Shown: positions 1 to 8,618 of the stretch, piece by piece | Layout of the letters: the number at the start of each line of letters is the position of its first letter | How positions within the stretch are numbered: position 1 is the first letter of the stretch | From: Salinispora oceanensis | GTDB lineage: Bacteria > Actinomycetota > Actinomycetes > Mycobacteriales > Micromonosporaceae | DNA: 64,000 nucleotides | Reading direction: 5' to 3' | NCBI RefSeq assembly: GCF_000383575.1 | Contig: NZ_KB911579.1 | Location: 5,045,424-5,109,423 of the forward strand | Position numbers and translations under genes: made by a program | The notes under the pieces: model-generated | What the model was told of the DNA's origin: nothing | The model's input: the letters and a program-made list of their open reading frames with translations, nothing else | Database searches by the model: none

Positions 1-469
1 TCCAGGCCGCGTGGAACCGCGGCATCACCGTACGACCGAGCCGCCGCTCAACCGCGGCACCCTCAATGTTCATCGCGACGTCACAGGTACCGGTGCCGTA
101 GCCAAGGACAACCAGACCCACCGCCACCCCGGGCAGCCAGCCCGCCGCGCTCGCGCTGACGCCGGCGATCCCCAAGCCCACAGCCACCAACAGGGTCGCC
201 ACCGCCACCGTCCGGGCGGTGCCCAGTCGCTGGGCGACCAGACCGGAGGTGGGCATCGCCAGTACCGCTCCCGCCGACATCGCGAGCAACAGCAGCCCTA
301 GCCGGCCGGCGGTGAGGTCAAGCGCCTCCCGGACCGCCGGCACCCGGGCAAACCAGGACCCGATGGCGAGGCCGTTGAGGGCGAACACCACCGCGACACC
401 GGTGCGGGCGGTGCGCACCAACCGGTGTGCGGCAGCAGGCGCGGCCGCGGATGTGACGCTGCTCACCAC
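1..469 (-). CDS. MFS transporter, N-terminal part (runs off left edge)
   Basis: The first 156 codons of a major facilitator superfamily membrane transporter; the rest lies left of the window. Hydrophobic helices alternate with short charged loops, and residues near RVPAVREALDLTAGRLGLLL resemble the first loop of the YbjJ-type MFS group; the piece ends in the motif GYGTGTCDVAMNIEGAAVE. Two in-frame GTG codons (469 and 466) follow a GGAA-type ribosome site, so the start is uncertain by one codon. It is divergent from the LacI-type regulator, with a palindrome between them, so it is probably the regulated target. The substrate cannot be told from sequence. Confidence 0.82.
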   Translation of the reverse strand, partial: MVSSVTSAAAPAAAHRLVRTARTGVAVVFALNGLAIGSWFARVPAVREALDLTAGRLGLLLLAMSAGAVLAMPTSGLVAQRLGTARTVAVATLLVAVGLGIAGVSASAAGWLPGVAVGLVVLGYGTGTCDVAMNIEGAAVERRLGRTVMPRFHAAW

Positions 470-515
470 AGGTTCCTTTCGCTTGAGTATTGGTCCTGGC
501 CGCACGAGCACACCC

Positions 516-531
516 CTGAGAACGTTCTCAG
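516..531. promoter_or_regulatory. Perfect 16-bp palindrome, probable LacI-family operator
   Basis: CTGAGAACGTTCTCAG is a perfect palindrome centred on CG, typical of LacI-family operators. It lies 47 bp upstream of the MFS start and about 100 bp upstream of the LacI-type gene. A diverged copy with the same flanks occurs at 2613-2625, in front of a second, broken MFS gene. That it is the binding site of the adjacent regulator is inference. Confidence 0.65.
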
Positions 532-628
532 TGCAAACCGAAAAAGTGCCCGCAGGTCAACGCCGTCGGGCCGAGCAATAATGTCCTGACGACAAGCGTC
601 GCCCCGGCGACGGGAACGGGGGACCACG

Positions 629-1615
629 ATGCCGGCACCGCAGCGCGCGCCGACCCTGGCGGATGTGGCTCGGGTGGCCGACGTCTCCCGGGCCACCGCC
701 TCTCGAGTACTCGCCAACAACGGATACGCCGCGGCCCATACCCGCGACCGGGTCACCGCCGCCGCCGAGCAGCTCGGCTACGTGCCGGACCCGGCCGCCC
801 GCGCCCTGGTCCGGGGCACCGGTGTGCGGCTGGTCACGGTGGTCCACGGCACCTCGCCCCGGGTGCTCGAGGACCCGTACGTCGACCAGGTTGTCGGCGC
901 CGCCGCCCGGGTGTGCGCCCCGCACGGCGTCGGTGTGGCCCTGCACTGGCTGCCGACCCGGGACCTGGCCCAGCTGCGCCAGCTCGGCGAGCAGCGCGGG
1001 GTGAGCGGGTTGATCCTGGTCAACACCACCCCCGCGGTCCTGGCCGCCGTGCCGCCCACGCTGCGCGGCCGGGTCGCCTCGCTCGGCGTCGGTTCCTCCG
1101 TGGTGGCCTCCTTCGACATCGACAACGGTGGCGGCACCACAGCGCTGGTGGAGCACCTGTACGCGACGGGCCGCCGCCGCATCGCCATGATCAGTGGTTC
1201 TCGCTGGCTACCCTGCGCCGGCCGCTCGGTACGCGCCTACCGGGGAGTGCTCCGCGCGGCGGGGCTGCCACCCCGGCTGGTTCGGGGTGACTTCACCGCG
1301 GGCCGAGGGCGTGCCGCAGCCCGGGAGGTGCTGGCCCGCTGGCCGGACACCGACGCGATCGTCGGCGCCAGCGACGTGACCTCGTTCGGCGTGATCAACG
1401 GGCTTCTCAGCGATGGCGTCCAAGTCCCCGGGGACATCGCGGTGACCGGCTTCGACGACACTCCACTGGCCGCGATGACCAACCCCTCGCTCACCACGTC
1501 CACCCACCCGGTCGCCGGAATCGCGACAGCAGCCGTGACCGCCGTACTCAACGGCGATGCGGTCCTACCGCCAACGCTCTTTCCGTCCCGCCCGGTGCAC
1601 CGGATGAGCGGCTGA
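629..1615 (+). CDS. LacI-family transcriptional regulator
   Basis: 328 aa, normal length for the family. The N-terminus carries the LacI helix-turn-helix (PTLADVARVADVSRATASRV, residues about 8-27) with the hinge after it. Residues about 65-325 form the periplasmic-binding-protein-like effector domain, with GLILVNTTP, FDIDNGGG and the late DIAVTGFDDTPLA motif. The ATG at 629 follows a purine-rich GGGGGACC site. It is divergent from the MFS gene and probably represses it, and itself, through the palindrome at 516-531. The effector, probably a sugar or glycoside, is unknown. Confidence 0.92.
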   Translation: MPAPQRAPTLADVARVADVSRATASRVLANNGYAAAHTRDRVTAAAEQLGYVPDPAARALVRGTGVRLVTVVHGTSPRVLEDPYVDQVVGAAARVCAPHGVGVALHWLPTRDLAQLRQLGEQRGVSGLILVNTTPAVLAAVPPTLRGRVASLGVGSSVVASFDIDNGGGTTALVEHLYATGRRRIAMISGSRWLPCAGRSVRAYRGVLRAAGLPPRLVRGDFTAGRGRAAAREVLARWPDTDAIVGASDVTSFGVINGLLSDGVQVPGDIAVTGFDDTPLAAMTNPSLTTSTHPVAGIATAAVTAVLNGDAVLPPTLFPSRPVHRMSG

Positions 1616-1643
1616 CGCAACGCACTACTCCGCACAAACGGCA

Positions 1644-1893
1644 ATGCCCGGCGTGCGCATCGGCAGCGGGGCGATCGTTGCTTCTGGATCTGTCGTCGTT
1701 CACGATGTCCCCGAATACAGCCTCGTCGGCGGCAACCCGGCCCGGTTTTTGGCCGCCGCTTCCCCGAGGAAGAGGTTGCCCGCCTGATGGCGGTTGCCTG
1801 GTAGGGCCGTTTACCACTCATCACCGATCACATTCGCACGATCATGTCCGGCAGCATTGACGCCCTGGAGACCGCCGCGCCGCCCAAGGGCTG
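1644..1893 (+). pseudogene. 3' remnant of a left-handed beta-helix (Vat/CatB-like) acetyltransferase
   Basis: From 1644 the sequence reads MPGVRIGSGAIVASGSVVVH then DVPEYSLVGGNPARF, the hexapeptide-repeat end and C-terminal signature of xenobiotic (Vat/CatB-type) acetyltransferases. Near 1750 the frame is lost. A shifted frame continues as RRFPEEEVARLMAVAW, then a stop (TAG) where a second Trp is expected, then ITDHIRTIMSGSIDALE to a TGA at 1893. The coding 5' two thirds are absent. One frameshift, one stop and an N-terminal deletion make it a pseudogene. Confidence 0.75.
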
Positions 1894-2227
1894 ACGGGTC
1901 TTATCCATCGGAATCATCGGTTCGGGGCCGCTACGGGGGACGACTCATTTGTCGCTCCCGACGGAACCGGGGTACTTCCGGTCTACTCGCTGTCGAGCTG
2001 CCCCATCAGGAGGGGCACGACGGGCGCACGACGCTATTTCGGGTAACCGGTTCCGGCGATGCGCTGATGATCCGCATCGCCGAGCCGTCAGTCGCATTGC
2101 TGGGGCAGCTCGACAGCGGCCGGGCCAAGGCCCATCAGGCCGGGCACGCTTTGATGACCCGCCATCGGGCGTCCGCCTCAGAGTTCCTCCGCCAGCTCGG
2201 CTCCCTGCCACAGCGACGATTCGTTGA
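1894..2227. other. Decayed intergenic stretch
   Basis: No gene can be supported here. An open frame crosses it on plus but has no family signature and shares no conserved start. The only structured feature is an inverted pair of an 18-bp sequence (1988-2005 and 2101-2118). A short Rossmann-like GIIGSG peptide near 1907-1927 leads nowhere. The stretch sits between two pseudogenes and looks like degraded DNA. Confidence 0.5.
1988..2118. repeat. 18-bp inverted repeat pair, also present near 25.86 kb
   Basis: CGCTGTCGAGCTGCCCCA at 1988-2005 recurs exactly in inverse orientation at 2101-2118. The same 18-mer is at 25855-25872, and a 14-bp inverse match is at 26993-27006. The left copies share some flank (GGTAC-TCC about 20 bp before). 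This may mark ends of a small mobile or regulatory element. In GC-rich DNA a single pair could be chance; three exact copies and a partial one are less likely. Confidence 0.45.
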
Positions 2228-2556
2228 TCATTCACGGAGTTCACGAGGAGGGCGGGTGGCGGGCACCAACGCGACCGACAACAACAGCAAAATCGGTACC
2301 ACCAGCAGGGCGTGCGGTGTCCCGACCCGGTCGCCGATCAGGCCCAGCAAGGGCGGGTCGGCGAGGAACGCGGTGTAGCCGATCGCGGCGACCACGCTGC
2401 CCCGCGCCGGCCTCACTGAATGCCGCGACCAACACAAACAGGCCGATCAGCAGGGTCCGCGGCTCCCGCCAGGCCGCCCGGCCGCCCGGCCGCCCGGCCG
2501 CCCGGCCGCCCGGCCGCCAACAGCGAACGATGGCGGGTCGCCGGGGACACCTCACG
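2228..2556 (-). pseudogene. Broken second MFS transporter gene
   Basis: Minus-strand frames give MFS pieces in order: a GTG start near 2554 reading VSPATRHRSLLAA; a GC-rich repeat; AWREPRTLLIGLFVLVAAF in the same or another frame; and, after a frame change near 2400, SVVAAIGYTAFLADPPLLGL then IGDRVGTPHALLVVPILLLL to a stop at 2228. These match the first residues and the last helices of a YbjJ-type MFS protein. The central two thirds are deleted. Its upstream region is a diverged copy of that of the MFS gene at the left edge, so the two are paralogues. Confidence 0.72.
2472..2518. repeat. Tandem repeat of GGCCGCCC
   Basis: Almost six head-to-tail copies of the 8-mer GGCCGCCC (47 bp) sit exactly where the centre of the broken MFS gene is missing. 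Slippage or repair at this tract may have produced the deletion. Confidence 0.85.
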
Positions 2557-2612
2557 ACTGGATCCTCTCGCCCGAGCGGTGGCGCTTGGGCCGTGCCGCA
2601 CGGGCACACCCC

Positions 2613-2625
2613 GAGAAGCATTCTC
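2613..2625. promoter_or_regulatory. Degenerate second copy of the LacI-type operator
   Basis: GAGAAGCATTCTC, two 5-bp arms around 3 bp, with flanks (GCACGGGCACACCCC before, CACACCGA after) that align with those of the palindrome at 516-531. It stands in the same place relative to the broken MFS gene as the intact palindrome does to the left-edge MFS gene. It is probably a decayed duplicate operator. Confidence 0.55.
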
Positions 2626-2829
2626 AACACACACCGAGTCTCCCCGCGTCGGCTCGCGCGCAGTCAGCCGAGCACCGACCGGCACGCCGCGCCGCTGCCG
2701 CCCCACCGGCCCGGTCCTTGTTAACGTGAGTACGCGGCGACACCGCACCTGCCGGCACTCCCCTCGTACCTGGCACCGACCGCACCACCCTTCGGCCCGG
2801 CGGACCGGTTGACGGACGAGGGAGGCGAC

Positions 2830-3792
2830 ATGGCCGACGGCCCGGCGGAGGCGCCTCCGCCGCCCGTAGCCCCCGATCCGGATCAGCACCGCCAGGCCGC
2901 GCCGGACGCCACGCGACCTGGCCGCTGGGCCCGGCCAGTGCGGGCCTGCCGACGGAGCGCGACACGGCTCGCAGCCGGAGCGCGGCGAGTCACCGCCCGG
3001 CTGACACCAGCGGCCCGTCGGTTCGCCACCCAGCTGGTCTCAGCGGCCCGGCGACTCGCCACCCGGCTGGCACCGACCACCCGGCGGCTGTGGCGGTGGC
3101 TGCTCACGGTGGCCCGTACCGTCGACACGGCCGCGAAGCAGGGACCAGCCCCACCCCCACCGCAGGACCCGATCGAGCGGCGGGAGCCGGCCGGTCCGAT
3201 CACCGTCTTCGCCCGGGGCTACGTCTTCACCTTCACCATCCGCGCCGACCTCACCTGGCGTTCACAGGGACTACGACCGGATCAATTGGCCTGGTACGCC
3301 CACTACTTCCTGCCACCGGCCAGCCAACGGCTCACCAGCATCGCCGCCGATCTCGCCCGCACCGTCGCACCCCACCGGGCCGGCGAGCTGGAGGCACAGC
3401 TGCAGCGGAAGCTCGCCCAGCAGGAACCGTGGTCGTTCGAGCGCGGCGGTCAAACGGTCACCTGCCGCCCCAGGGCGTGGGTACAACTCGATGAACGAGT
3501 CCGTCAAGCCCTCCAGCCCTACTGGGAACGGGTGATCGCGCTGGACTGCCGGCACGAGGAGTTGCTACGCCGCGCCCGCTACGCCGAGCAGCTCAACCGA
3601 CGCTGGTCGGCGATTCTCGCCGACCTGCCCGACGGCGATGTCCCGGAGACGGTCCGCGAGGAGCTCGCCCGCGCCCGGGAGCGGACCCTCTCCGAGCAGC
3701 GGGCCGCCGCGCGGTGGAGCAGCGAACTATTACGCCAACGCCACACCGGCCCGGAGTCCGAAACGGAGCCGGAGCCGGAGGTCTCCGGCTAA
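2830..3792 (+). CDS. Hypothetical protein with repeated Arg/Ala helix
   Basis: 320 aa, not recognised. The ATG at 2830 follows GGAGG by 4 nt, which is better than the upstream TTG. Residues about 45-95 are an Arg/Ala-rich amphipathic stretch built from repeated units of the type AARRxATxLxx; a Pro-rich linker follows. A conserved-looking globular part (GPITVFARGYVFTFTIRADL, about residues 120-290) ends in charged helices and a Glu/Pro tail. No signal peptide or membrane helix is evident. The basic repeats could bind membrane or nucleic acid; that is speculation. It converges on the ABC permease gene 26 bp away. Confidence 0.75.
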   Translation: MADGPAEAPPPPVAPDPDQHRQAAPDATRPGRWARPVRACRRSATRLAAGARRVTARLTPAARRFATQLVSAARRLATRLAPTTRRLWRWLLTVARTVDTAAKQGPAPPPPQDPIERREPAGPITVFARGYVFTFTIRADLTWRSQGLRPDQLAWYAHYFLPPASQRLTSIAADLARTVAPHRAGELEAQLQRKLAQQEPWSFERGGQTVTCRPRAWVQLDERVRQALQPYWERVIALDCRHEELLRRARYAEQLNRRWSAILADLPDGDVPETVREELARARERTLSEQRAAARWSSELLRQRHTGPESETEPEPEVSG

Positions 3793-3818
3793 CGCCCCGG
3801 ACTCGAGCTGCGCGCCGC

Positions 3819-5441
3819 TCAGCTGGGAACGTCGCGGCGGCGGAAGCCGACCAGCCCGGCGGCGAGCAGCGCACCGGCCACGGCGGTGAGCAGCACCAGC
3901 GGCAGCACGGTCACCTCGACCGCCGGCACCGCCGGGACATGGGTGTACGGCGAGAGGTTGAGCACCGCCTGCGGCAGGTCGAGCGCCGCGCCGAGCTGCC
4001 CCAACAGCAGGAATCCGATCAGCACCGCCCAGGACAGCGACACCGACCACCGGGGAACCAACCCGAGCAGCGCGGTCACCAAGCCCGTCACCACCAGCAA
4101 CGCCGGTAGCTGCAGCAGCCCGGCCCCGCCCAGGTGGAGCGCCCACCGGCCCGGATCACCGGCCGCGAGTCCGTAGCCGAGGCCGGTCGCGAGCCCGGCC
4201 AGCAGCACGAGGACCGCCGCGCCCAGGGCGGCGCCCACCACCTGGGTGGCCAGCCAGCGAACCCGGCCCACCGCGGTCGCGAGTACCGCCTCCAGGACGC
4301 CGCCCGACTCGTCGGCGCGGGTACGCAGCAACGCCTGCACCACGTACGCGCCGATGACCAACGCGAACACCCCCAGCATCGCGGCGAGGAACGCGTCAAC
4401 CAGGTCGTCAACCCCGCCGCCCATCGCGGCGATCAGCTCGGCGGCGGCCGGATTCTCGGCGATCACGTCGTTGACCTCGTCCGCGGCGAAGCCCATCGAG
4501 ACCCCGAGGATCACCACCGCCACCGACCAGCCGACCAGGGAGCCGCGGTGCAGCCGCCAGAGCAGTCCGCTCGGGCTGAGCAGGCCGGCGGCGGCACGGG
4601 CCGGCCCCCGCCGGTCGCTCAGCAACCCGGCGCCGAGGTCCCGCCGACGGGCGAGACCGAACGCGGCCAGGGTGGCGCCGACCAGTAACACGACCGGCAG
4701 GCCCAGAACCCACCACCGCTCGACGCCGAACGCGCGTACCTGGTTGCCCCAGCCGAGCGGGGAGAGCCAGGACGGCCAGGCGCTCACCAGTTGCAGCCCG
4801 TCCCGCTCACCCAGGACATCCCCGGCGGCGCGGAGCAGGAACGCCACCCCGATCGCGGCCGCGGCCAGCGCGTTCGCACCACGGGAGGTAACCGTGAGCT
4901 GGGCGGTGACGGCGGCGACGGCGGTGAAGGCGACGCCGACGCCGCCGACCGCCCCGGCGGCGGCGAGGGATCCGGCCAGCGGCAGGCCGGCGGCGGCGAA
5001 GGCCAGCCCGAGGAGGAGGGCGGCGGCGACGTTCGCCCCGACGACCACAAGCAACGGGGCGGTGAGCAACGCGTGCCGACCGACGACCGCCGCACCGAGC
5101 AGCTCCGCCCGGCCGGTCTCCTCGTTCTGCCGGGTGTGCCGGACGACGGCGAACGTGCTGACCAGGGCGGCAAGCAGGGTTAACGTCAGGTACGCCTCGG
5201 CGACGACGATCGAGCCCAGGTCGGCGTTGAAGATCGGCCCGTTGAAGGCGCGCGCCACCACGCTGGTGAGCGCGGTGTCGGCATAGCTGAGGCGAGCGGC
5301 CTCGTCGGGATAGAACTCGATGACGCTACCGGCGAGGGCGAACCCGAGTAGCGGCGTACCGAGCAGCCAGGCCCCGAGCTTGATCCGGTCGCGGCGCAGG
5401 ACGAGCCGGGCCAGTCGGCCGGTGCCGGTGAATGCGCTCAC
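3819..5441 (-). CDS. ABC exporter permease (polyketide/antibiotic exporter type)
   Basis: 540 aa membrane protein with about twelve hydrophobic helices in two similar halves, each opening with an Arg-rich cytosolic segment (LRRDRIKLGAWLLG; WRLHRGSLVGWSVA). The RHTRQNEETGRAELL motif is typical of the TnrB3-like exporter permeases of actinomycetes. It starts with GTG overlapping the ATPase stop by 4 bp, so the two are translationally coupled. With the ATPase it should export a hydrophobic compound or drug. A paralogous pair lies at 51577-54143. Confidence 0.88.
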   Translation of the reverse strand: MSAFTGTGRLARLVLRRDRIKLGAWLLGTPLLGFALAGSVIEFYPDEAARLSYADTALTSVVARAFNGPIFNADLGSIVVAEAYLTLTLLAALVSTFAVVRHTRQNEETGRAELLGAAVVGRHALLTAPLLVVVGANVAAALLLGLAFAAAGLPLAGSLAAAGAVGGVGVAFTAVAAVTAQLTVTSRGANALAAAAIGVAFLLRAAGDVLGERDGLQLVSAWPSWLSPLGWGNQVRAFGVERWWVLGLPVVLLVGATLAAFGLARRRDLGAGLLSDRRGPARAAAGLLSPSGLLWRLHRGSLVGWSVAVVILGVSMGFAADEVNDVIAENPAAAELIAAMGGGVDDLVDAFLAAMLGVFALVIGAYVVQALLRTRADESGGVLEAVLATAVGRVRWLATQVVGAALGAAVLVLLAGLATGLGYGLAAGDPGRWALHLGGAGLLQLPALLVVTGLVTALLGLVPRWSVSLSWAVLIGFLLLGQLGAALDLPQAVLNLSPYTHVPAVPAVEVTVLPLVLLTAVAGALLAAGLVGFRRRDVPS

Positions 5442-6364
5442 TGGGCCGGCTCCGCGCCGCGGTCGGCGACGACCTGGCCGTCGTCGGCCCCGTCGTAGTG
5501 CCGCAGGAACAGCTCCTCCAGGGTGGGCGGTGCGCTCACCAGCGCCCGGACCTCGAAGCGGATCAGGTGGGCGAGCAACGCGTCGAGGTGCTCCGGCTCG
5601 ACCTCCAACCGGACCCGGCCGTCAACGGCCCGGACCTCGTGCACGCCGGGTAGCTCCGCGACACCGGTCAACGGGCGCACCGTCTCGACGGTGACCGTGG
5701 TGCGGGCGAGGTGCCGCAGCTCACTCAGGGAGCCGGACTCGACGGTCCGGCCGGCGCGGATGATGCTGACCCGGTCGCAGAGCGCCTCCACCTCGGCGAG
5801 CACGTGACTGGAGAGCAGCACCGTGGCGCCGTTGCCGGTGAGCCGCCGCACCTCTTCCTGGAACACCGCCTCCATCAACGGATCGAGCCCGGAGGTCGGC
5901 TCGTCGAGCACGTACAGCTCGACCTCGGAGGCGAAGGCGGCGACGATCGCCACCTTCTGCCGGTTGCCCTTGGAGTAGGCCCGGCACTTCTTCGTCGGAT
6001 CGAGGTCGAACCGCTCCAACAGCTCGTCGCGACGGCGCTGGTCCAAGCCACCGCGCAGGGCCCCGAACAGGTCGATCGCCTCCCCGCCGGAGAGGTTGGG
6101 CCACAGGTTCACGTCGCCCGGCACGTAGGCGAGTCGGCGGTGCAGCGTCACCGCGTCGCGCCACGGGTCACCGTCGAGGAGCCGCACCTGGCCGGCGTCA
6201 CCGCGCAGCAGCCCGAGCAGGACGCGGATGGTGGTGGACTTCCCGGAGCCGTTGGGCCCGAGAAAGCCGTGCACCTCCCCCGCCTCCACCTGCAGGTTGA
6301 GCCCGTCGAGCGCCCGGACCGCGCCGAAGCTCTTCACCAGGCCGTCAATCGCGATAACGGGCAT
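5438..6364 (-). CDS. ABC exporter ATP-binding protein
   Basis: 308 aa ABC ATPase of the DrrA/CcmA type. Walker A GPNGSGKST lies near residue 38, the signature is in YSKGNRQKVAIVAAF, Walker B is LYVLDEPTSGLDP, and SSHVLAEVE supplies the switch His. The C-terminal 80 residues form the extra domain found in drug exporters. The ATG at 6364 is preceded by AGGAG; in-frame codons upstream lack family similarity. First gene of a two-gene operon with the permease. Confidence 0.93.
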   Translation of the reverse strand: MPVIAIDGLVKSFGAVRALDGLNLQVEAGEVHGFLGPNGSGKSTTIRVLLGLLRGDAGQVRLLDGDPWRDAVTLHRRLAYVPGDVNLWPNLSGGEAIDLFGALRGGLDQRRRDELLERFDLDPTKKCRAYSKGNRQKVAIVAAFASEVELYVLDEPTSGLDPLMEAVFQEEVRRLTGNGATVLLSSHVLAEVEALCDRVSIIRAGRTVESGSLSELRHLARTTVTVETVRPLTGVAELPGVHEVRAVDGRVRLEVEPEHLDALLAHLIRFEVRALVSAPPTLEELFLRHYDGADDGQVVADRGAEPAQ

Positions 6365-6772
6365 GGGATCTCCTGTCGCCGTCAGTTCGCGCCGGGTGCG
6401 CACGTCGGTACCCCACCCGGGTGAACCGGTCGCCACCACCCTAGGGGTCCCGCGCCACGCTATACCGGTCGTGGGTCCGCCTCGAAGCTCGGTCCGGACG
6501 GCGAAGCGCCACCGGTGCGCCGGTCGCCGGCTGGCCGACCACGACGCCCGATGCTGGCCGCGGGAGAACACCGCGCGGTCTGGCCGGTGCCGGGCACCGG
6601 GGCGGGTTTGAGCGACCCCGAGCCCGGGTACCCGGCGCACCCGTCCGCGGGACGGGGCCCGGGCCAGGCCCGGTGGCCAGGTGAAACGGTGCGACGGGAC
6701 GGTGGCCATGGATTCGACGCTCGGCCATCGGCCCTCCCGGGCCCCCGGACAGCGGCCAGAGGGGCACTGAGC
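6365..6772. other. Intergenic region between divergent ABC and amidotransferase genes
   Basis: 408 bp without a supportable gene. Open frames extend into it from both sides but lack similarity to the families concerned. It must hold the divergent promoters. On minus, a TAGGGT hexamer near 6444-6449 could be a -10 element for the exporter operon; no operator-like palindrome was seen. Confidence 0.5.
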
Positions 6773-8554
6773 GTGTGCGGCATCAGCGGGGAAGCGCGTT
6801 TTGACGGATCGAGGCCGGACACCGAGGCGGTGATCCGGATGAGCCAGGCGATGGAGTCCCGCGGCCCGGACGACACCGGCCACTGGACGGACGGCTGGGT
6901 AGCCCTCGGACACCGCCGGCTCACCATCATCGATCTCTCCGACGCCGGTGCCCAACCGATGGTGCGCGAGGACCTCGGCTCAGCGTTGGTCTTCAATGGG
7001 TGTATCTACAACTATCCGCAGTTGCGCGAGGAGCTCCGAGCCGCCGGGCACACCTTCCGCTCCACCAGTGACACCGAAGTCATCCTGGTGGCGTACGCCG
7101 AGTGGGGGGAAGCCTTCGTCGACCACCTGGTCGGCATGTTCGCGATCGGGCTGTTCGACCGGACCCGCCAGCGGCTGCTGCTGGCCCGTGACCGGCTCGG
7201 CATCAAGCCGCTATACCTGGCGGAGTCCCCCGGTCGCCTGCGCTTCGCCTCAACTCTGCCCGCGCTACTGCACGCCGGCGAGGTGGACACCGACATCGAC
7301 CCCGTTGCCCTGCACCACTACCTCTCCTGGCACTCGATTGTGCCGGCGCCGCGGACCGTACTGCGCGGCGTCCGGAAGCTGCCCCCGGCGACGCTGCGGG
7401 TGGTCGAGGCGGACGGGCGCAGCCGCGAACACGTCTACTGGCAGCCGGAGTATGCCCGCGACCCCGCCCACGCCGGTCGGGATGCCCGGGACTGGCAGGC
7501 AGCGGTCGGGGACGCCCTGCGCGCAGCGGTTCGCCGGCGGCTGGTGGCGGACGTCCCGGTCGGGGTGTTGCTCTCCGGTGGACTGGACTCCAGTCTCATC
7601 GTGGCCCTGCTGGCCGAGGCGGGCCAAGACCAGCTGCAGACGTTCAGCATCGGGTTCGACAGCCAGGGCGACGAGGTCGGCGACGAGTTCCACTACTCCG
7701 ACCAGGTGGCCCGGGCCTTCGGCACCGACCACCGGCGGATCCGGCTCGCCGACAACGACCTCCTACCGGCGGTACGGGCCACGATCGCCGCGATGACCGA
7801 GCCGATGGGCAGCCACGACGTGGTGGCCTTCCACCTGCTCAGCGAGCAGGTGGCCAAGCACGTCAAGGTGGCCCAGTCGGGGCAGGGCGCGGACGAGGTG
7901 TTCGCTGGGTACGGCTACCACCAGCCGCTCGCGACGGCGCCCCGGGACGGGGCGGCGGAGGTGTTCGCCGCCTCCTTCTTCGACCGTGACCACGCCGAGC
8001 TGTCCCGGGTTGTCAGTCCGGCGTACGCCCATGACCGGGACGCCAGCCGGGAACTGCTCGTCGCCGAGTTGGCCGCGCCGGGCGCGGAGACGGCGCTGGA
8101 CGCGGTGCTACGCCTGGACACGCACCGGATGCTCCCCGATGACCCGGTCAAGCGGGTGGACAGTATGTCCATGGCGTGGGGGTTGGAGGTCCGCACCCCC
8201 TTCCTGGACCAGGACCTGGTCGCGCTCGCCGCGGCCTGTCCGCCCGAGCACAAGGTGGCGCAGGGCGGCAAGGGCGTGCTCAAGGAGATCGCCCGGGAGG
8301 TGCTGCCGGCGGAGGTGATCGACCGGCCGAAGGGGTACTTTCCGGTGCCGGCGCTGCGCAACGTCTCCGGGCGGGTGCGGGAGCTGGTGCTCGACGCGCT
8401 GCGGGCACCGGCCGCCCAGGAACGGGGGCTGTTCCAGCCCGAGTACGTTGACGAACTGCTCGCCGATCCGGCGGCGACGCAGGCCGCGGCCGGCAGCAAC
8501 AAGCTGTGGCAGCTGGGGCTGCTGGAGCTGTGGCTGCAGACGCACCAGCGGTAG
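6773..8554 (+). CDS. Asparagine synthase-type amidotransferase (N-acetylglutaminylglutamine amidotransferase-like)
   Basis: 593 aa. The GTG at 6773 puts the catalytic cysteine at position 2 (CGISG), as required for class-II glutaminase domains; VFNGCIYNY and ARDRLGIKPLY follow. The second half has the ATP pyrophosphatase loop SGGLDSS, SGQGADEVFAGY and VRTPFLDQDLV. The C-terminal pattern (GGKGVLKEIAREVLPAEVID, RPKGYFPVPAL, SNKLWQLGLLELWLQ) fits the clade that amidates N-acetylglutaminylglutamine, an osmoprotectant dipeptide. The usual partner synthetase (GNAT plus ATP-grasp) and peptidase are not next to it, so the substrate is uncertain. Confidence 0.85.
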   Translation: MCGISGEARFDGSRPDTEAVIRMSQAMESRGPDDTGHWTDGWVALGHRRLTIIDLSDAGAQPMVREDLGSALVFNGCIYNYPQLREELRAAGHTFRSTSDTEVILVAYAEWGEAFVDHLVGMFAIGLFDRTRQRLLLARDRLGIKPLYLAESPGRLRFASTLPALLHAGEVDTDIDPVALHHYLSWHSIVPAPRTVLRGVRKLPPATLRVVEADGRSREHVYWQPEYARDPAHAGRDARDWQAAVGDALRAAVRRRLVADVPVGVLLSGGLDSSLIVALLAEAGQDQLQTFSIGFDSQGDEVGDEFHYSDQVARAFGTDHRRIRLADNDLLPAVRATIAAMTEPMGSHDVVAFHLLSEQVAKHVKVAQSGQGADEVFAGYGYHQPLATAPRDGAAEVFAASFFDRDHAELSRVVSPAYAHDRDASRELLVAELAAPGAETALDAVLRLDTHRMLPDDPVKRVDSMSMAWGLEVRTPFLDQDLVALAAACPPEHKVAQGGKGVLKEIAREVLPAEVIDRPKGYFPVPALRNVSGRVRELVLDALRAPAAQERGLFQPEYVDELLADPAATQAAAGSNKLWQLGLLELWLQTHQR

Positions 8555-8618
8555 GACGGGCGGCCGCACCACCGCTACGACGGGCGGTTCAGCCCAGCGG
8601 CAGGACGGGCGGTCCGGC

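Noticed and set aside
1907..1927. Rossmann-like peptide IGIIGSG
   Set aside because: The following residues do not continue any dehydrogenase or F420 reductase pattern.
1794..2378. Long open frame on plus across the decayed region
   Set aside because: No start signal or family motif; it runs through an acetyltransferase remnant, the inverted repeats and the broken MFS gene, as expected in GC-rich DNA.
2472..2518. Tandem GGCCGCCC tract as a CRISPR-like array
   Set aside because: Units are 8 bp, contiguous, with no spacers.
3090..3494. Second frame inside the hypothetical protein gene
   Set aside because: Arg/Pro-rich shadow with no start signal.
6515..6772. N-terminal extension of the amidotransferase
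   Set aside because: It would bury the catalytic Cys that must be residue 2 after Met removal.
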